A stretch of DNA of 64,000 nucleotides, from contig CM055112.1 of the NCBI GenBank assembly GCA_029204225.1, positions 28,794,703-28,858,702 on the forward strand. Direction: 5' to 3'. The notes below the pieces were generated by a model. That model was not told the DNA's origin. It ran no database searches and worked only from the letters and a program-made list of their open reading frames with translations. Both the position numbers and the translations under genes were made by a program. Source of the DNA: Diphasiastrum complanatum (lineage: Eukaryota; Streptophyta; Lycopodiopsida; Lycopodiales; Lycopodiaceae). This document shows positions 1-11,178 of the stretch, one piece after another. Position 1 is the first letter of the stretch, and every line of letters starts with the position of its first letter.

Positions 1-59
1 TTTTGGCCTCTACCAAGCTTATTTTTGCATTTTTCACACTCCTCAAAAATCTAGATTGG

Positions 60-1350
60 TAAATGGATATTTAGGCAATGCCTTGGTGAGTATATCAGCA
101 ATGCAATCTGGTGATGAAACATGAATAGGCTTGATCTCCTTTGCTTGCACTTTCTCCCTCACGAAATGGTGTGAAATCTCAATGTGCTTTGTAGTTAGGA
201 TGGCCTAACCTTTTGTGCCATAATTCCACTTGAGTGAGCTCCTCCCTTTCCATGTTCACACTTCCAACCATCACATTAGCATCCAATTTGAATAACCTCC
301 TTTGCTTGGCAATACATTTTTCATCTTTCAAGATAGAACACGCTCCATGCTTGAAATGTACATCTAATCCACTATCCATAAGTTGTGCTACACTCAACAA
401 GTTCTTTGTAATTGAAGGTACATAAAGAACATTGTCTAGATCTACTTTTTTAGATGATCCTAGACATAAAGGAATGGATCCAACACCTACAATCTCACAT
501 CTTGATCACTTGCAGTGAAGATAAATCTCTTAGAACTATTGTAAGAAAGTAGATTAGAAAAGTAGTCTTTTTGGTGAGTCATGTGAGAGCTTGCCCCACT
601 ATCAATCCACCAAGTGTCTTGATTAGATGTTTGTGGTGAGGATACCATCAAAGATAGATTGCCTTCTTCCTCCTCCTCAAGCACAAGATTGCCTTGATTG
701 TCCATCTCTTGGGCATTTTTCTTCTTGTAGGCACTCGGATGCAACAAAATGTCTCTTTTTTCCACAAAAAAAAAACACTTTAGCTTCTTCTAGCCCTTCT
801 TGTCTGCTTGCCTATTGGAACTTGATGCTCCATCTTTTGCTCTCTCATCTCCATGGTCTTGAGTCCTTCTTGGATGGGAACCTTTTTCTTCTGTGCTTTC
901 AATGAAACAAAAAGTTGAATTTTCTATCACCCATCATTCAAAGATAGGGCACTCATCTACTTTTGATATGAAGCACTTCTACTCTCCTCACTTACAAGCA
1001 CACTTTGAAGTTTTTTATAATAGGAAGAGAATATTGAATAGCAAAAGTTTGAACAAGATTGGGAATAATCATACTCCTAATCCATTCAAAATGATTTGAA
1101 ACTAATTTTCATCTTTGATTTTATCATCTATAGAAGACAACTCCTTATTCAAAGATTTGATCCTAAAGACATCATTTTGGGCACTTTCACTACTCCGTTT
1201 CATGCTTTGAAGGATTTGATTCCTAAGAATGAGTATCCTTGAAGGATTCTTGGATTCATAAATTTCTTTTAATGATTCCCATGCCTCTTTGGATGTGGTA
1301 CAAGATGAGATTTCCTTCAAAAGTTCATTACTTGCATTCATTTTATGCAA
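60..1350 (-). pseudogene. Copia-1 gag/protease/RNase H remnant
   Basis: Three broken pieces can be read on the minus strand. 1102-1350 encodes part of the copia GAG (UBN2-type) domain. 487-765 encodes the retropepsin start with the active-site motif WWIDSGASSHM. 179-400 encodes the GAG-pre-integrase motif LWHKRLGHPN. At about 180-196 this joins directly to the C-terminal end of RNase H (reading HIEISHHFVREK and DCIADILTKALP at about 60-180). The integrase and reverse transcriptase, some 3 kb in an intact relative, are absent. The zinc-knuckle stretch near 770-1090 is disrupted. It closely resembles Copia-6 in this window, so it is probably the same lineage. Confidence 0.8.
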
Positions 1351-2130
1351 TGTAATGCAACTCTACATCTCTTTTGGTACTTTGCCAATTCAACTCCTCC
1401 TTGAGGTTCTATTTCCACCTCAAGTACTATGTCCATAAAGATCATGAAGTACAAGCAAAGACTCCATTCGAACTATCCAAGTAGCATAATTAGTGGATGT
1501 AAGCCTTTCACTAGCTCAAGCAAAAACCCACCCATTGATGCCATTTTTTAATGTGAAAAAGCACTAGAAACTCTTATGGTTTCTCTAAGAGATCTGAACC
1601 TAAAGTCTTCTAGCAATTAGAAAGGTTATAGACATAATCCTATCACTCATGAACCAATCTAGAATGATGAAAATTTAGATTCTAGTCTCAAACTTGCAAA
1701 ATCACCTCCTTAATCTATGATTTTTAGCAATATCTCTCTTCAACTTCAACATACACTCAAAAAATCAGAGTAGATCAATTAATGCACCTAATTTAAGCTT
1801 CAAATTTGATTTTTGGCTGATATAATCCAAGAACTAATCAAAGGGATTAGATTCTCTATAGAAAATGCTTGATTTTGGCACTAAAAATCACTCAAATTGG
1901 GTGTGTGAGTCAAATTGTACAAATTTTGAATTTCTCAGCCAAAACTGGAGCTGTCGGCCTCACGCTGTGTAAAAGCGTCCTACAGCCCTCAACAAGTTCT
2001 GGTCCAAAAATTTTGAGGATATTTATCAAATCCAACTCGCTACCCAAAATTTACTAGTTTCCTAGAACTTGCTAATTCTGGCTTTGATTTTGGATCAAAC
2101 CTATCAATTTCAATAAAACCTCTTGTACTT

Positions 2131-2143
2131 GGCTCTGATACCA
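2131..2143 (-). promoter_or_regulatory. Copia-1 primer-binding site (initiator Met tRNA type)
   Basis: The minus strand reads TGGTATCAGAGCC directly after the 5' LTR, the usual primer-binding sequence of plant copia elements. Confidence 0.85.
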
Positions 2144-2359
2144 TGTGAAAAAAGTACAAAATGAACCAAGAGTGGATCCTAATCTGATCTCTCAATAGGG
2201 ATTGGATGTTAGATTGGATAAATCATATGTACAAACATATATGATTATGGTACATGACAAGTACACTAGTTTCACACGTGGGAACAGGCTCCACACATGT
2301 GTGTTTATCCTATATACAAGATTTTTGGCCTCTACCAAGCTTATTTTTTGCATTTTTCA
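2144..2359 (-). repeat. 5' LTR of Copia-1 (216 bp)
   Basis: On the minus strand it begins TGAAAAATGC and ends TTTTTTCACA, immediately followed by the primer-binding site. It contains a TATA-like tgtatatagg on the minus strand and the paired motif cacacatgtgtg / cccacgtgtgaaa. Related sequence occurs at 54720-54865 (start of the same LTR type) and, for its 3' end, at 48228-48292. Confidence 0.8.
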
Positions 2360-2709
2360 GAAGTACTCTATAAGACTTTTTAAATTTCAAATTTTCAAAT
2401 TGGAGGAAAAATGATTTTCCCTCTCCCACTCACACCTTCCAGGATGCTAACCTATTTGGCACTATAAGATCATGTTTTTTTCAACGGTTTCTCTCTACAA
2501 CACCAGAGAAGGGTTCTTTCTTCTATCATTTGTTGAAAGTGCGCCCTACAGCTCATAGATCAACGCTATTCTAGCATACGGTATGCATCTGTCTCTCTTT
2601 TGCTTGGTTCTCTCAATGTTGTACTCTCACAAGGATGATGCTTTGATAACCTCCAGCTACTGTTTATGTTTGTTCATCACACGAAAGAATAAAAAAGAGC
2701 TTTCGTAGG
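2360..2709. other. No recognisable feature
   Basis: Unique-looking AT-rich DNA beyond the Copia-1 LTR. No open frame with a recognisable domain was seen. Confidence 0.5.
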
Positions 2710-3370
2710 ATTGAGAAATATGGTAGTCTAGCGATGGACAGCACTCTTTAAGTATGGAAACATGCCCATCCTGCCTCAATAGACAACGATGGACATTTCC
2801 TTTCATTTGGCAACCGTTCATGAGACCATAAGCAATGGTCTGATGGCCACCTTTCAACCATTAAAAACTCATGTAAGCTTTTATTGAGAGCGATGAAAGG
2901 GTGCCTTCACCCACTGGTATGATAATCACTTTTTCACACAAAAGATGGTCGTTGTCCAACGATGGACAACTTACTCTTCATCTTGATAAAATTTATTGAA
3001 TAGCGAGGTCGCTATCCAGCGATGGACAACTGACTCTTCACCTTGATAAGTATGAATGAATAATGACTCTGTTGTCCAACAATGGACAACTAACTCTTCA
3101 TCTTGATAAATATGAAGTGAATAATAGATAATGAGGTATGTTGTCCCCAATGATGGACACTATGACCTTTTCTAGCACTTGTTTATTTATCACTTTACAC
3201 ACAAAGCATCCTACTATCCAGCGATTGATAGTAAGATCATTTACTCTTCATTCACTAATAGCTCTTGGCTATCAATGGCTCACTATCCAGCAATGGACTA
3301 CAAACTCTTACTAGCTTGTTTGATATTCTTTACATAATTATCCTCTTCTATCTAGTGGTGGATGGATGAA
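2710..3370. repeat. Degenerate ~60 bp tandem array with internal palindromes
   Basis: The units are centred on a short inverted repeat, seen best at 2951-2970 (gttgtcca, acga, tggacaac) and repeated at 3011-3030, 3071-3090, about 3139-3160, 3209-3230 and 3282-3297. Each is followed by a common tail like 'tactcttcatcttgataaa'. Spacing is 60 bp for the best three copies. Weaker copies occur near 2725 and 2777. Copies have diverged, so the array is old. Confidence 0.75.
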
Positions 3371-4389
3371 GACGTTAGAGCTCAATTCTTGTGGTAGAAT
3401 GACTCTCTTAAAAATTTTCATATATCTTTGGCCTTATAGTACTAAACTGATAATTTTCTATGATGTAGCATCATCATACTGCTCCGGCTTTTTCTTTGTA
3501 CGTTTCGGTTTACCTCTGAACCAAAACACTAGCTATCTCAACAAAAAGGTATGGTACCTAATGATTCTCCATAAAGCAAGTTATCTAACTGTTGTAAAGC
3601 TATCTTCATAAGCTTTGCTTCCGGCGCCAACATTGTCCCCGGCGCCAGCAATGCCCCTGCTGCTCCCGGCGCCGATGCCACTGTGACCAGAATCTAGCCG
3701 GCGCCAAGTTTCTATGGCTGAAAATCTTTGATCGGTTCTAGCGAAGTCCAAAGAGCTCAGATCGATGTGCAATCACCTCACACAATCTAGGCATGATTAA
3801 AGGAAGCCTGGGGATCAATAAAATCTAGAGAGAGAAATGACTTTCTAGAAAGAGAAAATTTGAGAGAGAGAAAAACGTGCTTTACCAGCTTGGGTAGAGT
3901 GCTTGGTATGAGGGGGTGCCGAATCCCACCAATACTATAGGGGAGTGCGGGTTGCGACTCATGGCAAGCTCCAACCAAGTCTCAGCCTCCCTTGCTGGAA
4001 TGTTGTCATGGCTCTCGCCTTGGCATGCTAGCGTCCCGAAGACTAGGGTCAGTCACACACTTGAAATGTAACCTTCTCAGATTGATCAATAAAGTGGGAT
4101 TTTTCTCAAACTGACTCTGATTACCTTTTGGGTTTCAGTGTTCAGTAAAAGCGCCAATTGTAAGGCCGCTTCAAAATTTTTAAGTTGGCACATAGTTGAG
4201 GGTCGTATCTCGGGACGCCAGCGGTATGCCGTCAGGACCATTCGGTCCGTGGCACCAGCGGTATGCTGTCGGGACCAATTGGTCCAGGAACTGATTGTCT
4301 CCATATCTATCGCGGCTTGTGGTTCTGAGTATTCCTTGCATGAACATGAATGGGTTAGGCTCTTGGGGAACGGGCTCTAACCTGTCGGC
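3371..4389. other. Unassigned DNA with clustered GGCGCC palindromes
   Basis: No convincing gene. Between about 3618 and 3710 five GGCGCC hexamers occur in under 100 bp, in an otherwise AT-rich setting. Around 4190-4290 there is a short direct repeat containing ccagcggtatgc(c/t)gtc(a/g)ggacca. This may be the outer part of the LTR-like element that follows. Confidence 0.4.
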
Positions 4390-5520
4390 TGAGTTGGATG
4401 GCTTGCTTGGGTGGAAGTTACCTGTTTATGGCTGTCTAGTCTGGTGTGGCATTAGGTTGGCTTCTAGCGCTCGTGACGAAGCTTTTACTTGGTTAAGTTT
4501 GATGTAAGTCAGACCGCTTGCTTGGAATGGATGTTACTCATTTGTAACAAAGCTTCGAGTTGGTTCAATTTGATGTATGTCGGACGGCTTGCTTGGAGGG
4601 AAGTCACCCACATTGGGACCCCCGATCTGGCATGGCGCCAGGTTGGATCTCAATGTTGGTTTTTGGAATTTCAAGTTGGTTAAGTCTGATCGTTGTTGGC
4701 GAGTTGGTTGCTTGTATGTCAAGTGGGTTTGGATGGCAAAAGTTGAAGGCTGGGAAGCTAAGTCGTGGTTCCTGGCTCCCTTTGGGATGCCTGCGCTACA
4801 TGTGGTATCAGAGCCGACTGGCCGGTCAGCTATGCGGATCTCACGAAAATGGCCACAGTTTGGGGTTCATCAAGACAACTGTTGTGCAAGGTGTTGTCCA
4901 TAGTGTAAGCATGGGTGCGTCCACGGTCGGGGTGGTCAACAGAACGGAGGACTTGATGAGTCAAGGTGCTGCCCTTGAGGTGTAAGCACGGTCAGTTCTC
5001 GCGATTTGGGCCTGGCGCTGTCTGCACATAGGACAGATGAGGCAGTGTGCTGCCATTAGGTTGGTGTAAGCACAGTCTGTGCCTTGTGGGGTGTGGGGCG
5101 ACATATTCGAACTGTACGGGTTAACCATTGATACTGAGATGCTGCTCGAATTCGAGTGTAAAGCACGGGTGGTTAGCTGCCGGTGCGGGATAGCTGCCGG
5201 TATTTCGAACGGACGCTAAGGGACAGTTTGCGTTGAGATCGGACTAGTGCAAACTCTGGGTGCATGTATCTGATTCAAAGAGAGCTACTTGAAGCCAAGC
5301 TCGATGTACACTTCTTGTTTTGACTGTGAGGCAACTGACCCCCGCTCTGGCATGGTGCGAGGTTGGATCTCAATGTTGGTTTTTGGAACTTCAAGTTGGT
5401 TAAGTCTGATCGTTGTTGGCGAGTTGGCTGCTTGTATGTCAAGTGGGTTTGGATGGCAAGAGTTGAACGCTGGGAAGCTAAGTCGTGGTTCCCGGCTCCC
5501 TTTGGGATGCCTGCGCTACA
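4390..5520 (+). mobile_element. Small non-autonomous LTR-element remnant (TRIM-like)
   Basis: A 183 bp direct repeat is present at 4618-4800 and 5338-5520; both copies end in gcctgcgctaca. Directly after the first copy, two bases on, stands a primer-binding-like site TGGTATCAGAGCC (4803-4815). The roughly 520 bp between the copies has no coding sequence. This is the arrangement of an LTR, primer site, short internal region and second LTR, as in TRIM elements. The left LTR probably extends further left and contains internal duplications (ttgatgta(a/t)gtc...ggcttgcttgga at about 4498-4540 and 4568-4600). The right copy lacks the left part, so the element is incomplete. No target duplication was found. 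Confidence 0.55.
4803..4815 (+). promoter_or_regulatory. Primer-binding-like site of the TRIM-like element
   Basis: TGGTATCAGAGCC lies 2 bp after the first copy of the direct repeat, as expected for a copia-type primer-binding site. Confidence 0.65.
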
Positions 5521-6204
5521 CTAACTCACTCCAAATATGTCTTATATATGGTTTCTCCATAACTCTTTATAAGCAAATATGTGTTAAAAAGCGTTTTTTG
5601 GCTTTCTATGACTCAAAGAGAAAGAATCATCTCAAAGCAAAAGAAGCAATGGCAGCCTCTCAAGAAGCCAGGTCTACAACCATTCAGGTACACTTTTTTA
5701 GAGTAAGCAAACTCTTTGCAGTTTCAGCAAGCATGGTATGTTCAGCTCTATACATTCTTAAGATATAGCACTCTTCTGCACATTCGTGCTTTTACTTCCT
5801 TTCTTCGAAAAAAGAAACGACATAATATCACATGTAGCCTTGTATACAAGTCAAATCAACTCACCGTGAAACAAAACCCTATCATAAAGTTGAATAGTAA
5901 GGACTTCAATAATACAATCTTAGACAACATGGATATGCATAAGAGTCATGGTTTTTACTTAAGGATTGAAATGGCACAGATATGCCCTAATACCTAGTAC
6001 AAACATTGGTAGTCTCTTATTAATTATTAATCACATCTTTCCTACACAGTGTCCCTATACCGTGGTTGTTATGTTACTCATATATAACAACCATGGAAGC
6101 ACTTAATTGTACCCGTCTCTCTATTACTCTAGAATCTTGGTGAGATACGACTAGGAAGCATGGATATGCTCAAGAGTATGGACAGCAGTGCATGACATAA
6201 ATTA
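5521..6204. other. Unassigned DNA with one hairpin
   Basis: No gene recognised. An almost perfect inverted repeat lies at 6060-6096: a 13 nt arm ending gttgttat and its complement ataacaac, with an 11 nt loop. Confidence 0.5.
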
Positions 6205-6209
6205 CACTT

Positions 6210-6945
6210 TGTAGGGTCGAAGATCTTGCGTAGTATAGCCCTCCCACCTGTCAAGAAGGGTTAGATCACTAGATAGGTACCTAACTATGCATAGATGCTA
6301 ATTTTAGTTAGTTTCCTACTTCCTCCCTAACTCTATTCACCACTAACACTACTCTCCCTTAACTCTACTCCTCTACTCTAACATTCATCATGATTTGGGT
6401 GAAGGAAAGGGATACAAAAGGAGAGGAAGAGAGAAGAGATGAGAAAAAGAGAGAGAGAGATGAGATGGAGGTTAGCTCAAATGCTCAATGTCATTGCTTA
6501 TGGAAAAGCCTTAACTAGCATAACCAAAAAGCATGGGAAATGAAAATAACAAGCAATCACAACAACAGCATAAGCAAGATTGATTAGCAAATGAGGATGC
6601 TTGAGCTCTCAAAATGGTAGAGTCTCCTCCTCTCTATTAAGCATGAAAATAGTGTACAAATGGTGCCTTTTTATAAAATGGGAAAGGCCCTTGCCCCTCA
6701 ATCCTATTGGCTAATATTCACATTGATCCTATCCATTCATCTTGGACCCAACTTGATCCAAGGGTCCACAAAAAGTACATTGGAAATCACAAGATTCATG
6801 TGAGTCCAAAATTGGACTCAACTCTAAAAGTAAACTCTAAGTTTAGAATTGACTTTGGGCCTCAAGTTTTATTTTAATTACAAAGGGCCCAAGTCTATTA
6901 TATTATTTACAACTTATTTACACTTTGTTGGGAATACCCCCAACA
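6210..6945 (-). repeat. Gypsy-1 3' LTR (736 bp)
   Basis: On the minus strand it begins TGTTGGGGG and ends GACCCTACA. It matches 18706-19514 over nearly all its length. The main difference is a roughly 70 bp stretch near 19400-19480 of the other copy that is lacking here. Confidence 0.88.
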
Positions 6946-6991
6946 TGACCCACGACCTGAAGTAGTGCCGGTCCCTCGGCACTCTGCCGGT

Positions 6992-7270
6992 TTAGTATAA
7001 CGTTTTCTTTGCCCGCCTTTGCTGGATCAGGTAGGTGGTGACATCTTCCATGAAGTTGAGGTGGTCCAGTTTCTTCAAGTCCTTGGGCGTGTGAAGGGAC
7101 TTGTGGACTCCTCGTAGCCAATCTTGGTCGACCCATGTTTGGAATGTACGTGTCCATGGATCGTCCAGAAGCGCAACTCGGTAATACACACGAGCGATTG
7201 GCAACTGATCTTTGACTTTGTCTGAAGGTAGCGCCTTATTAAAAATATGGATGGGAGAAAATTGTCTCAT
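6992..7270 (-). CDS. Small unrecognised open frame in the 3' part of Gypsy-1
   Basis: A 92-codon frame with an ATG at 7270 that directly follows an in-frame stop, ending in TAA 47 bp before the 3' LTR. The product is hydrophilic (contains WTRTFQTWVDQDWLRG and a basic end RRAKKTLY). No family was recognised. Some gypsy elements carry extra frames between integrase and the 3' LTR, and the position fits. It could equally be chance within decayed DNA; no signal of selection can be read from a single copy. Confidence 0.3.
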   Translation of the reverse strand: MRQFSPIHIFNKALPSDKVKDQLPIARVYYRVALLDDPWTRTFQTWVDQDWLRGVHKSLHTPKDLKKLDHLNFMEDVTTYLIQQRRAKKTLY

Positions 7271-7619
7271 TTAGTCTCGACATCCATTAGCAGTGGCTGC
7301 CGGACGGACTGTTGGATCAGGGCAATTGATATAATGGTTTGTGAACGCGGTGAGAGCCCTTCTGGCATCTACATCCATAGTCCATCCATATTCTAACTAT
7401 ATGATCAAATGATAGCTGGTAGGAATTTTGGTTGCAAACGGAGAACTTGGAAATTTCAGTGTAAATTTTGGCAGAGCTTTGCTAGAAAAGGTGACAAATG
7501 ATTCGAATTCAGCCCTTATTTAGCAAAATTTAGAGTGCGTATTAGGTGAAATCCACTTTCCCTTGCTCAGTTCCACCCAAATTTTGGCAGACACCTTCTT
7601 CACAAAATTCTAAGACCTC

Positions 7620-7850
7620 AGGGAAGTCTGCGAGAGTTCAGAAGGTGATTTGACTGTTATGCGAAGGTTTTGCAAGGGTTCAGGCTATCTGCGAGGGTTC
7701 AACTCTTGCAGGAAGTGATCTCTCGCACAACTTGTTCCTGTAATTGGATTTTCAAGATCAGACCATGTAGGCAGGTTAATTTCACTGTTCTGATTCCATT
7801 TAGGCACCTTGCGAGGATTGGTAAGTTGATCTTGATGCTCTACGAGGGTT
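7620..7850. repeat. Cluster of TGCGAGRGTT motifs, 3' side of Gypsy-1
   Basis: Several copies of tgcgagrgtt or its complement aactctygca (for example 7631, 7690, 7707 and 7841) lie between the integrase remnant and the 3' end. The same motif is highly repeated in the 5' leader (17600-18400). Confidence 0.6.
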
Positions 7851-8368
7851 TCACTGTGGTGGCCAGTACTTGTGTAACCGACTACCGTTGATGGTTGTAT
7901 CGAATGGTGTCCCATCTAACTTTTCTAAATTCACGGCTCCATGATTAAGCATTTTCTTGATCCGATAGGGACCTTCACCTGTGAATTTTAATTTTCCTTT
8001 GATTGCCTTGGTTTTATACATCAGGACCAGATCTCCGGCGAAGACCCTTCTTTTGTAACCTATGATCATGCCATGTTTTGCGTCTTTCCTTTTCAACTGC
8101 CAGTGCATGCACAACTAGTAAGCGTGTTTCACAGAGTTTATGAAGAGCTTCACGACATAGCTGTAGAGATTTGGACTCACTAAGACGTTGCGTGGTGGAA
8201 ATCCTTATAAAAGAAACTAAAAACTCTACTAGCATCATAGCATCCTGACCATATACCAATTGGAAGGGTGTTTCTACTCTTTTTTGTCATTTTGGTGGAT
8301 TCATCCTTGTTGTCTTTCACCGGGACTGCCATGACATTCGTCTCATGGTTGCGAATATCAACATCCAC
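7851..8368 (-). pseudogene. Gypsy-1 integrase C-terminal remnant
   Basis: The minus-strand frames overlap and are shifted relative to each other. 8014-8259 reads MVYGQDAMMLVEFLVS, the motif near the end of the gypsy integrase core. 7851-8114 reads the C-terminal integrase domain with GDLVLMYK, GEGPYRIKKM and the ending NGSRLHKYWPP. In intact relatives this domain lies about 4 kb downstream of protease, whereas here it lies about 60 bp from it. A large internal deletion therefore removed reverse transcriptase, RNase H and the integrase catalytic core. At least one frameshift and stop codons mark it as non-functional. Confidence 0.8.
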
Positions 8369-8429
8369 TGTAGCTATCGCCTCTTCGGGTAGATCACTCC
8401 ATCAGATCACCTAGTTGTAGCGTTGCTTC

Positions 8430-9287
8430 CTAATTCTTCTTATTCGCAGGTGCCTTGGGTGGATCGATCCTTGAGACTTTCGCCATAGCAAACTTTTGTG
8501 GTGGTTGAGCTGGTACTTTCTTGGTTCCATAACGATCTGGGTCCATGTGATGTAGGACTTGTTCATCAGTCAGCTCAATCTCCTTATTATAAGTTAGAGC
8601 ATGTTGCCAAGGGACTAGATCATCGTCCACTGGGTTCTCAATAGGCTCCGCTGACAGCCATGCTACGTTTATCATATTCACCCCAAATGTGATTGGTGTG
8701 TCCATGGTGTAACATTTGGGTGAAGATGTACTAGGTTCTGGATCTGATTCATATTGACATGTCTGGCAGTCAATAGTTGCTAATGCATCTGTCCATATCA
8801 CGACATCTGTCTTTGAATCATAGTGACCTCCCTTGGCTGGCCTTGGGCGATCAATCGTGTGATCTATCGTGGATAATCCGTCATCATCTTTGGGTGCAAT
8901 AGGTTTCACCGCCCATGTGGTTGGATCAACCTTTACAGCCTGTTCTCCGTTCTCGAAGGTGAGTTTTCTCGTACCCCAGTTGTGTACTACTTGCGCAGTT
9001 GTCACCCATGGTCTTCCCAGTAAAACATGGTATGTATATGGAGATTCAGGTATATCCATGACTACAAAAGTAATCACAAACTGCATGTTTGCTATCTTTA
9101 TAGGGATATCGACAACTACACCTTTCAGTTTCACAAAGAATTGATCTGCTAGTTTGATGGCGAATCTTGCTGGCTTCAACCCTTGCAGACCCCATTTTTC
9201 ATATAAAGTAGTGAAGATCAAATTGACACCCGATCCTCCATCCACCATTGTTGTCTCGTCCTCGTATCTCTTGTGTTTGATGGGCAA
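8430..9287 (-). pseudogene. Gypsy-1 aspartic protease region
   Basis: An open frame of 285 codons, minus strand. The stretch MVDGGSGVNLI near residue 15 fits the retropepsin active-site loop (D-S/T-G in active enzymes, here D-G-G, so activity is doubtful). ITFVVMDIPESPYTYHVLLG and RPWVTTAQVV follow, the hydrophobic and flap-distal pattern of gypsy proteases. The C-terminal 150 residues are an acidic linker that would normally lead into reverse transcriptase, but the frame stops there and integrase C-terminus follows at once. Family assignment is firm; function is unlikely because the pol core is gone. Confidence 0.75.
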
Positions 9288-9588
9288 AGTGATGTTGTGT
9301 TTCTCACTTTCCCATGCTACTCTGATGTGGAGGACGTTACTTGTTCTTCATAGTCCGTACAATATACGGGATCAGGCGCTACTAGCTCCTCATCCGTTTT
9401 GGCCCATTCAGCTAGAAGGCTTTTCGCTTGTGGTGCAATCCGAGTAGTTCTCCGAGTGGTACACTAACACGGCTTGACAATAAAAGTGTGAGCCTTTCAG
9501 TGCGTGGTTCCTCAAGCTCTACCATGTGAAAAGGTAGTTCATATTGGTGCAACCGATCATTTTGATCAGTGCGCAGTGGTGAGCCCGC

Positions 9589-11173
9589 TTACGGTTCCCA
9601 TTCAACGCCAACTGGAGGTTCCGTGGGATTAACTCTTTCTTGCTCTTTTTCCTCCGCTTGTGCTTTTTGTACCCAGTGTCTTATTTTCTGGTACTGTCTT
9701 CTTTCTTCCCTCACATTCGGATATGGCACGGAAGTTGAGGGTTGGTCGTCAGTGACCGATGTTGGTGGTGAGGGAGCCACTTCCTTTCTCTTCTGCACAC
9801 GTATAACAGTTAACACAGGAGCATGGAATTGTCGTCCTTCCGATGGCATCCCTGCTGGAACTGTTGGTTGTTGTATTGCAATGAAGTTAAGAGGTGCACT
9901 GGTTCCAAGTTTAAATGGACAATTCTTGTAACAATGACCATAACCGCATTCTCGGCAGAAGGATGTATATTGTCCCTTGTAGGGACATTCCGCAATTCTG
10001 TGTCCTTCGCCGCATCCGTAGCAGCCGTAATTTCTTCCGCCTTGACGCTGAGTTTGAGCTGCATAGGCCGCAACATATTCATTTATGGCAAGATCCATAA
10101 ATGGTTCATCCGGTCCGTACCATTGTTGTTGCTCAAGTTGAGGTGGCATTTGCATCTCTGGTTCCGCTGCTGTCAGGTTTACATGGGCCACTTGTTGATT
10201 GGCTGGCCCTGGTGGAGCAGGTAAGGCCATACGTTGTGGTTGATTTGGTGCGCCGTATCTTGGTGCCGCGTTGGGTGCCCTTTGATGGTAAGGATAAGAA
10301 GTCTGATAAGGACTTCTTTCCGGGGGTTGAACGAGCAAAATGCCATATCGTGCGATGTTGCATTGCACAGATGGCAGAATCTATGTGTTAGTCTCAGATT
10401 TTGCTTTAGGACTGGACACTCGTTCTCTGTATGGTTTTGCGGGCACACTGAACACCATACATTTTCCCGTCTTGGATATTGCAGCTGGTTTGGTTCTGGG
10501 TGATGTGGCGTTACTGCTACAGCTCCTTGTAAGGCCTTTAGTTTTGGTGAAACTGCGTCATAAGTTGCTCCATCTACTGTTTGTGTAATTTCGTCATTTT
10601 CTCCAACATTAGTTTTGTGGATAGAGCAGATGCGGTTGATGATGACGATGCTAATGAGGGAGTAGGGGTGTGGGTGGATGGATATTCGTCATCAGATCCC
10701 TCATCCTCTTCCCTGATGGTATCTTCCATAGCTTCTTGCAGAGTAGCGTATTGCTCCCGTCGTTTCAGTTCTCTTCTGATGCTTCGTGGTAGTCCGACTA
10801 GGAACCACATGGTCACCGCATGATCGGGAGTTAGGGCTACACTACACTCGGATCGTAAGTGTTTGACCTGCTCAATATAGTCCCTGACCCTTTCTCGTTT
10901 TCCCATCTTGACTTTGTTTAGCAGGAGGAACGGGTCTTCCAGGAACTTTCTTGGTTTAAAGCGCGTAATGAAAGCCACTTTAACTGCTTCCCAAGTAAAT
11001 TTTTCTTCCTTTGACAAGTTGAAAACCCAAACCTGAGCCACTGCCAATAAAAACATGGGGAAAAGCATCAGCTTCTCCGTAGGTGTCCGTTCGTCGTAGA
11101 TTTCACAAGCTTGCTTGTAGATCTGGAGGAATCGGATGGGATCTCATGATCCATCATATTTTGGTATTTCCAT
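9589..11173 (-). pseudogene. Gypsy-1 gag, downstream part
   Basis: The minus strand encodes the retrotransposon GAG domain at 10574-11068 (motifs WEAVKVAFITRFKP, RVRDYIEQVKHLRSEC and MWFLVGLP). Cysteine knuckles follow in shifted frames: FCHLCNATSHDMAFC near 10380, and CYGCGEGHRIAEC plus FCRECGYGHCYKNC at about 9920-10030. A stop (TGA) interrupts the frame near 11146, just downstream of the Copia-2 insertion, and at least one frameshift separates the knuckle segments. The N-terminal part lies at 17245-17330, on the other side of Copia-2. This is a nucleocapsid-type protein in origin, now decayed. Confidence 0.8.
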
Positions 11174-11178
11174 CCGTG

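Larger units (their letters stand above)
1..2359 (-). mobile_element. Copia-1: internally deleted Ty1/copia retrotransposon, cut by window edge
   Basis: The element reads on the minus strand. Its 5' LTR is 2144-2359, followed by a primer-binding site at 2131-2143 (complement of initiator Met tRNA 3' end), a leader, gag and protease pieces, then a polypurine stretch at about 37-50 and the first 36 bp of the 3' LTR at 1-36. The two LTR ends match (ccaagcttattttt, gcatttttca). Most of integrase and all of the reverse-transcriptase core are missing: the GAG-pre-integrase motif near 200 runs directly into the last part of RNase H. This is therefore a non-autonomous deletion derivative. The target duplication cannot be tested because the left flank lies outside the window. 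Confidence 0.85.

Noticed and set aside
4560-4985. The 141-codon frame at 4560-4985 as a gene
   Set aside because: It spans the LTR-like repeat, the primer-binding-like site and non-coding interior of the TRIM-like element, and shows no domain.
9569-10588. Plus-strand frames opposite the Gypsy-1 gag
   Set aside because: They are antisense shadows of the zinc-knuckle and GAG coding on the minus strand.
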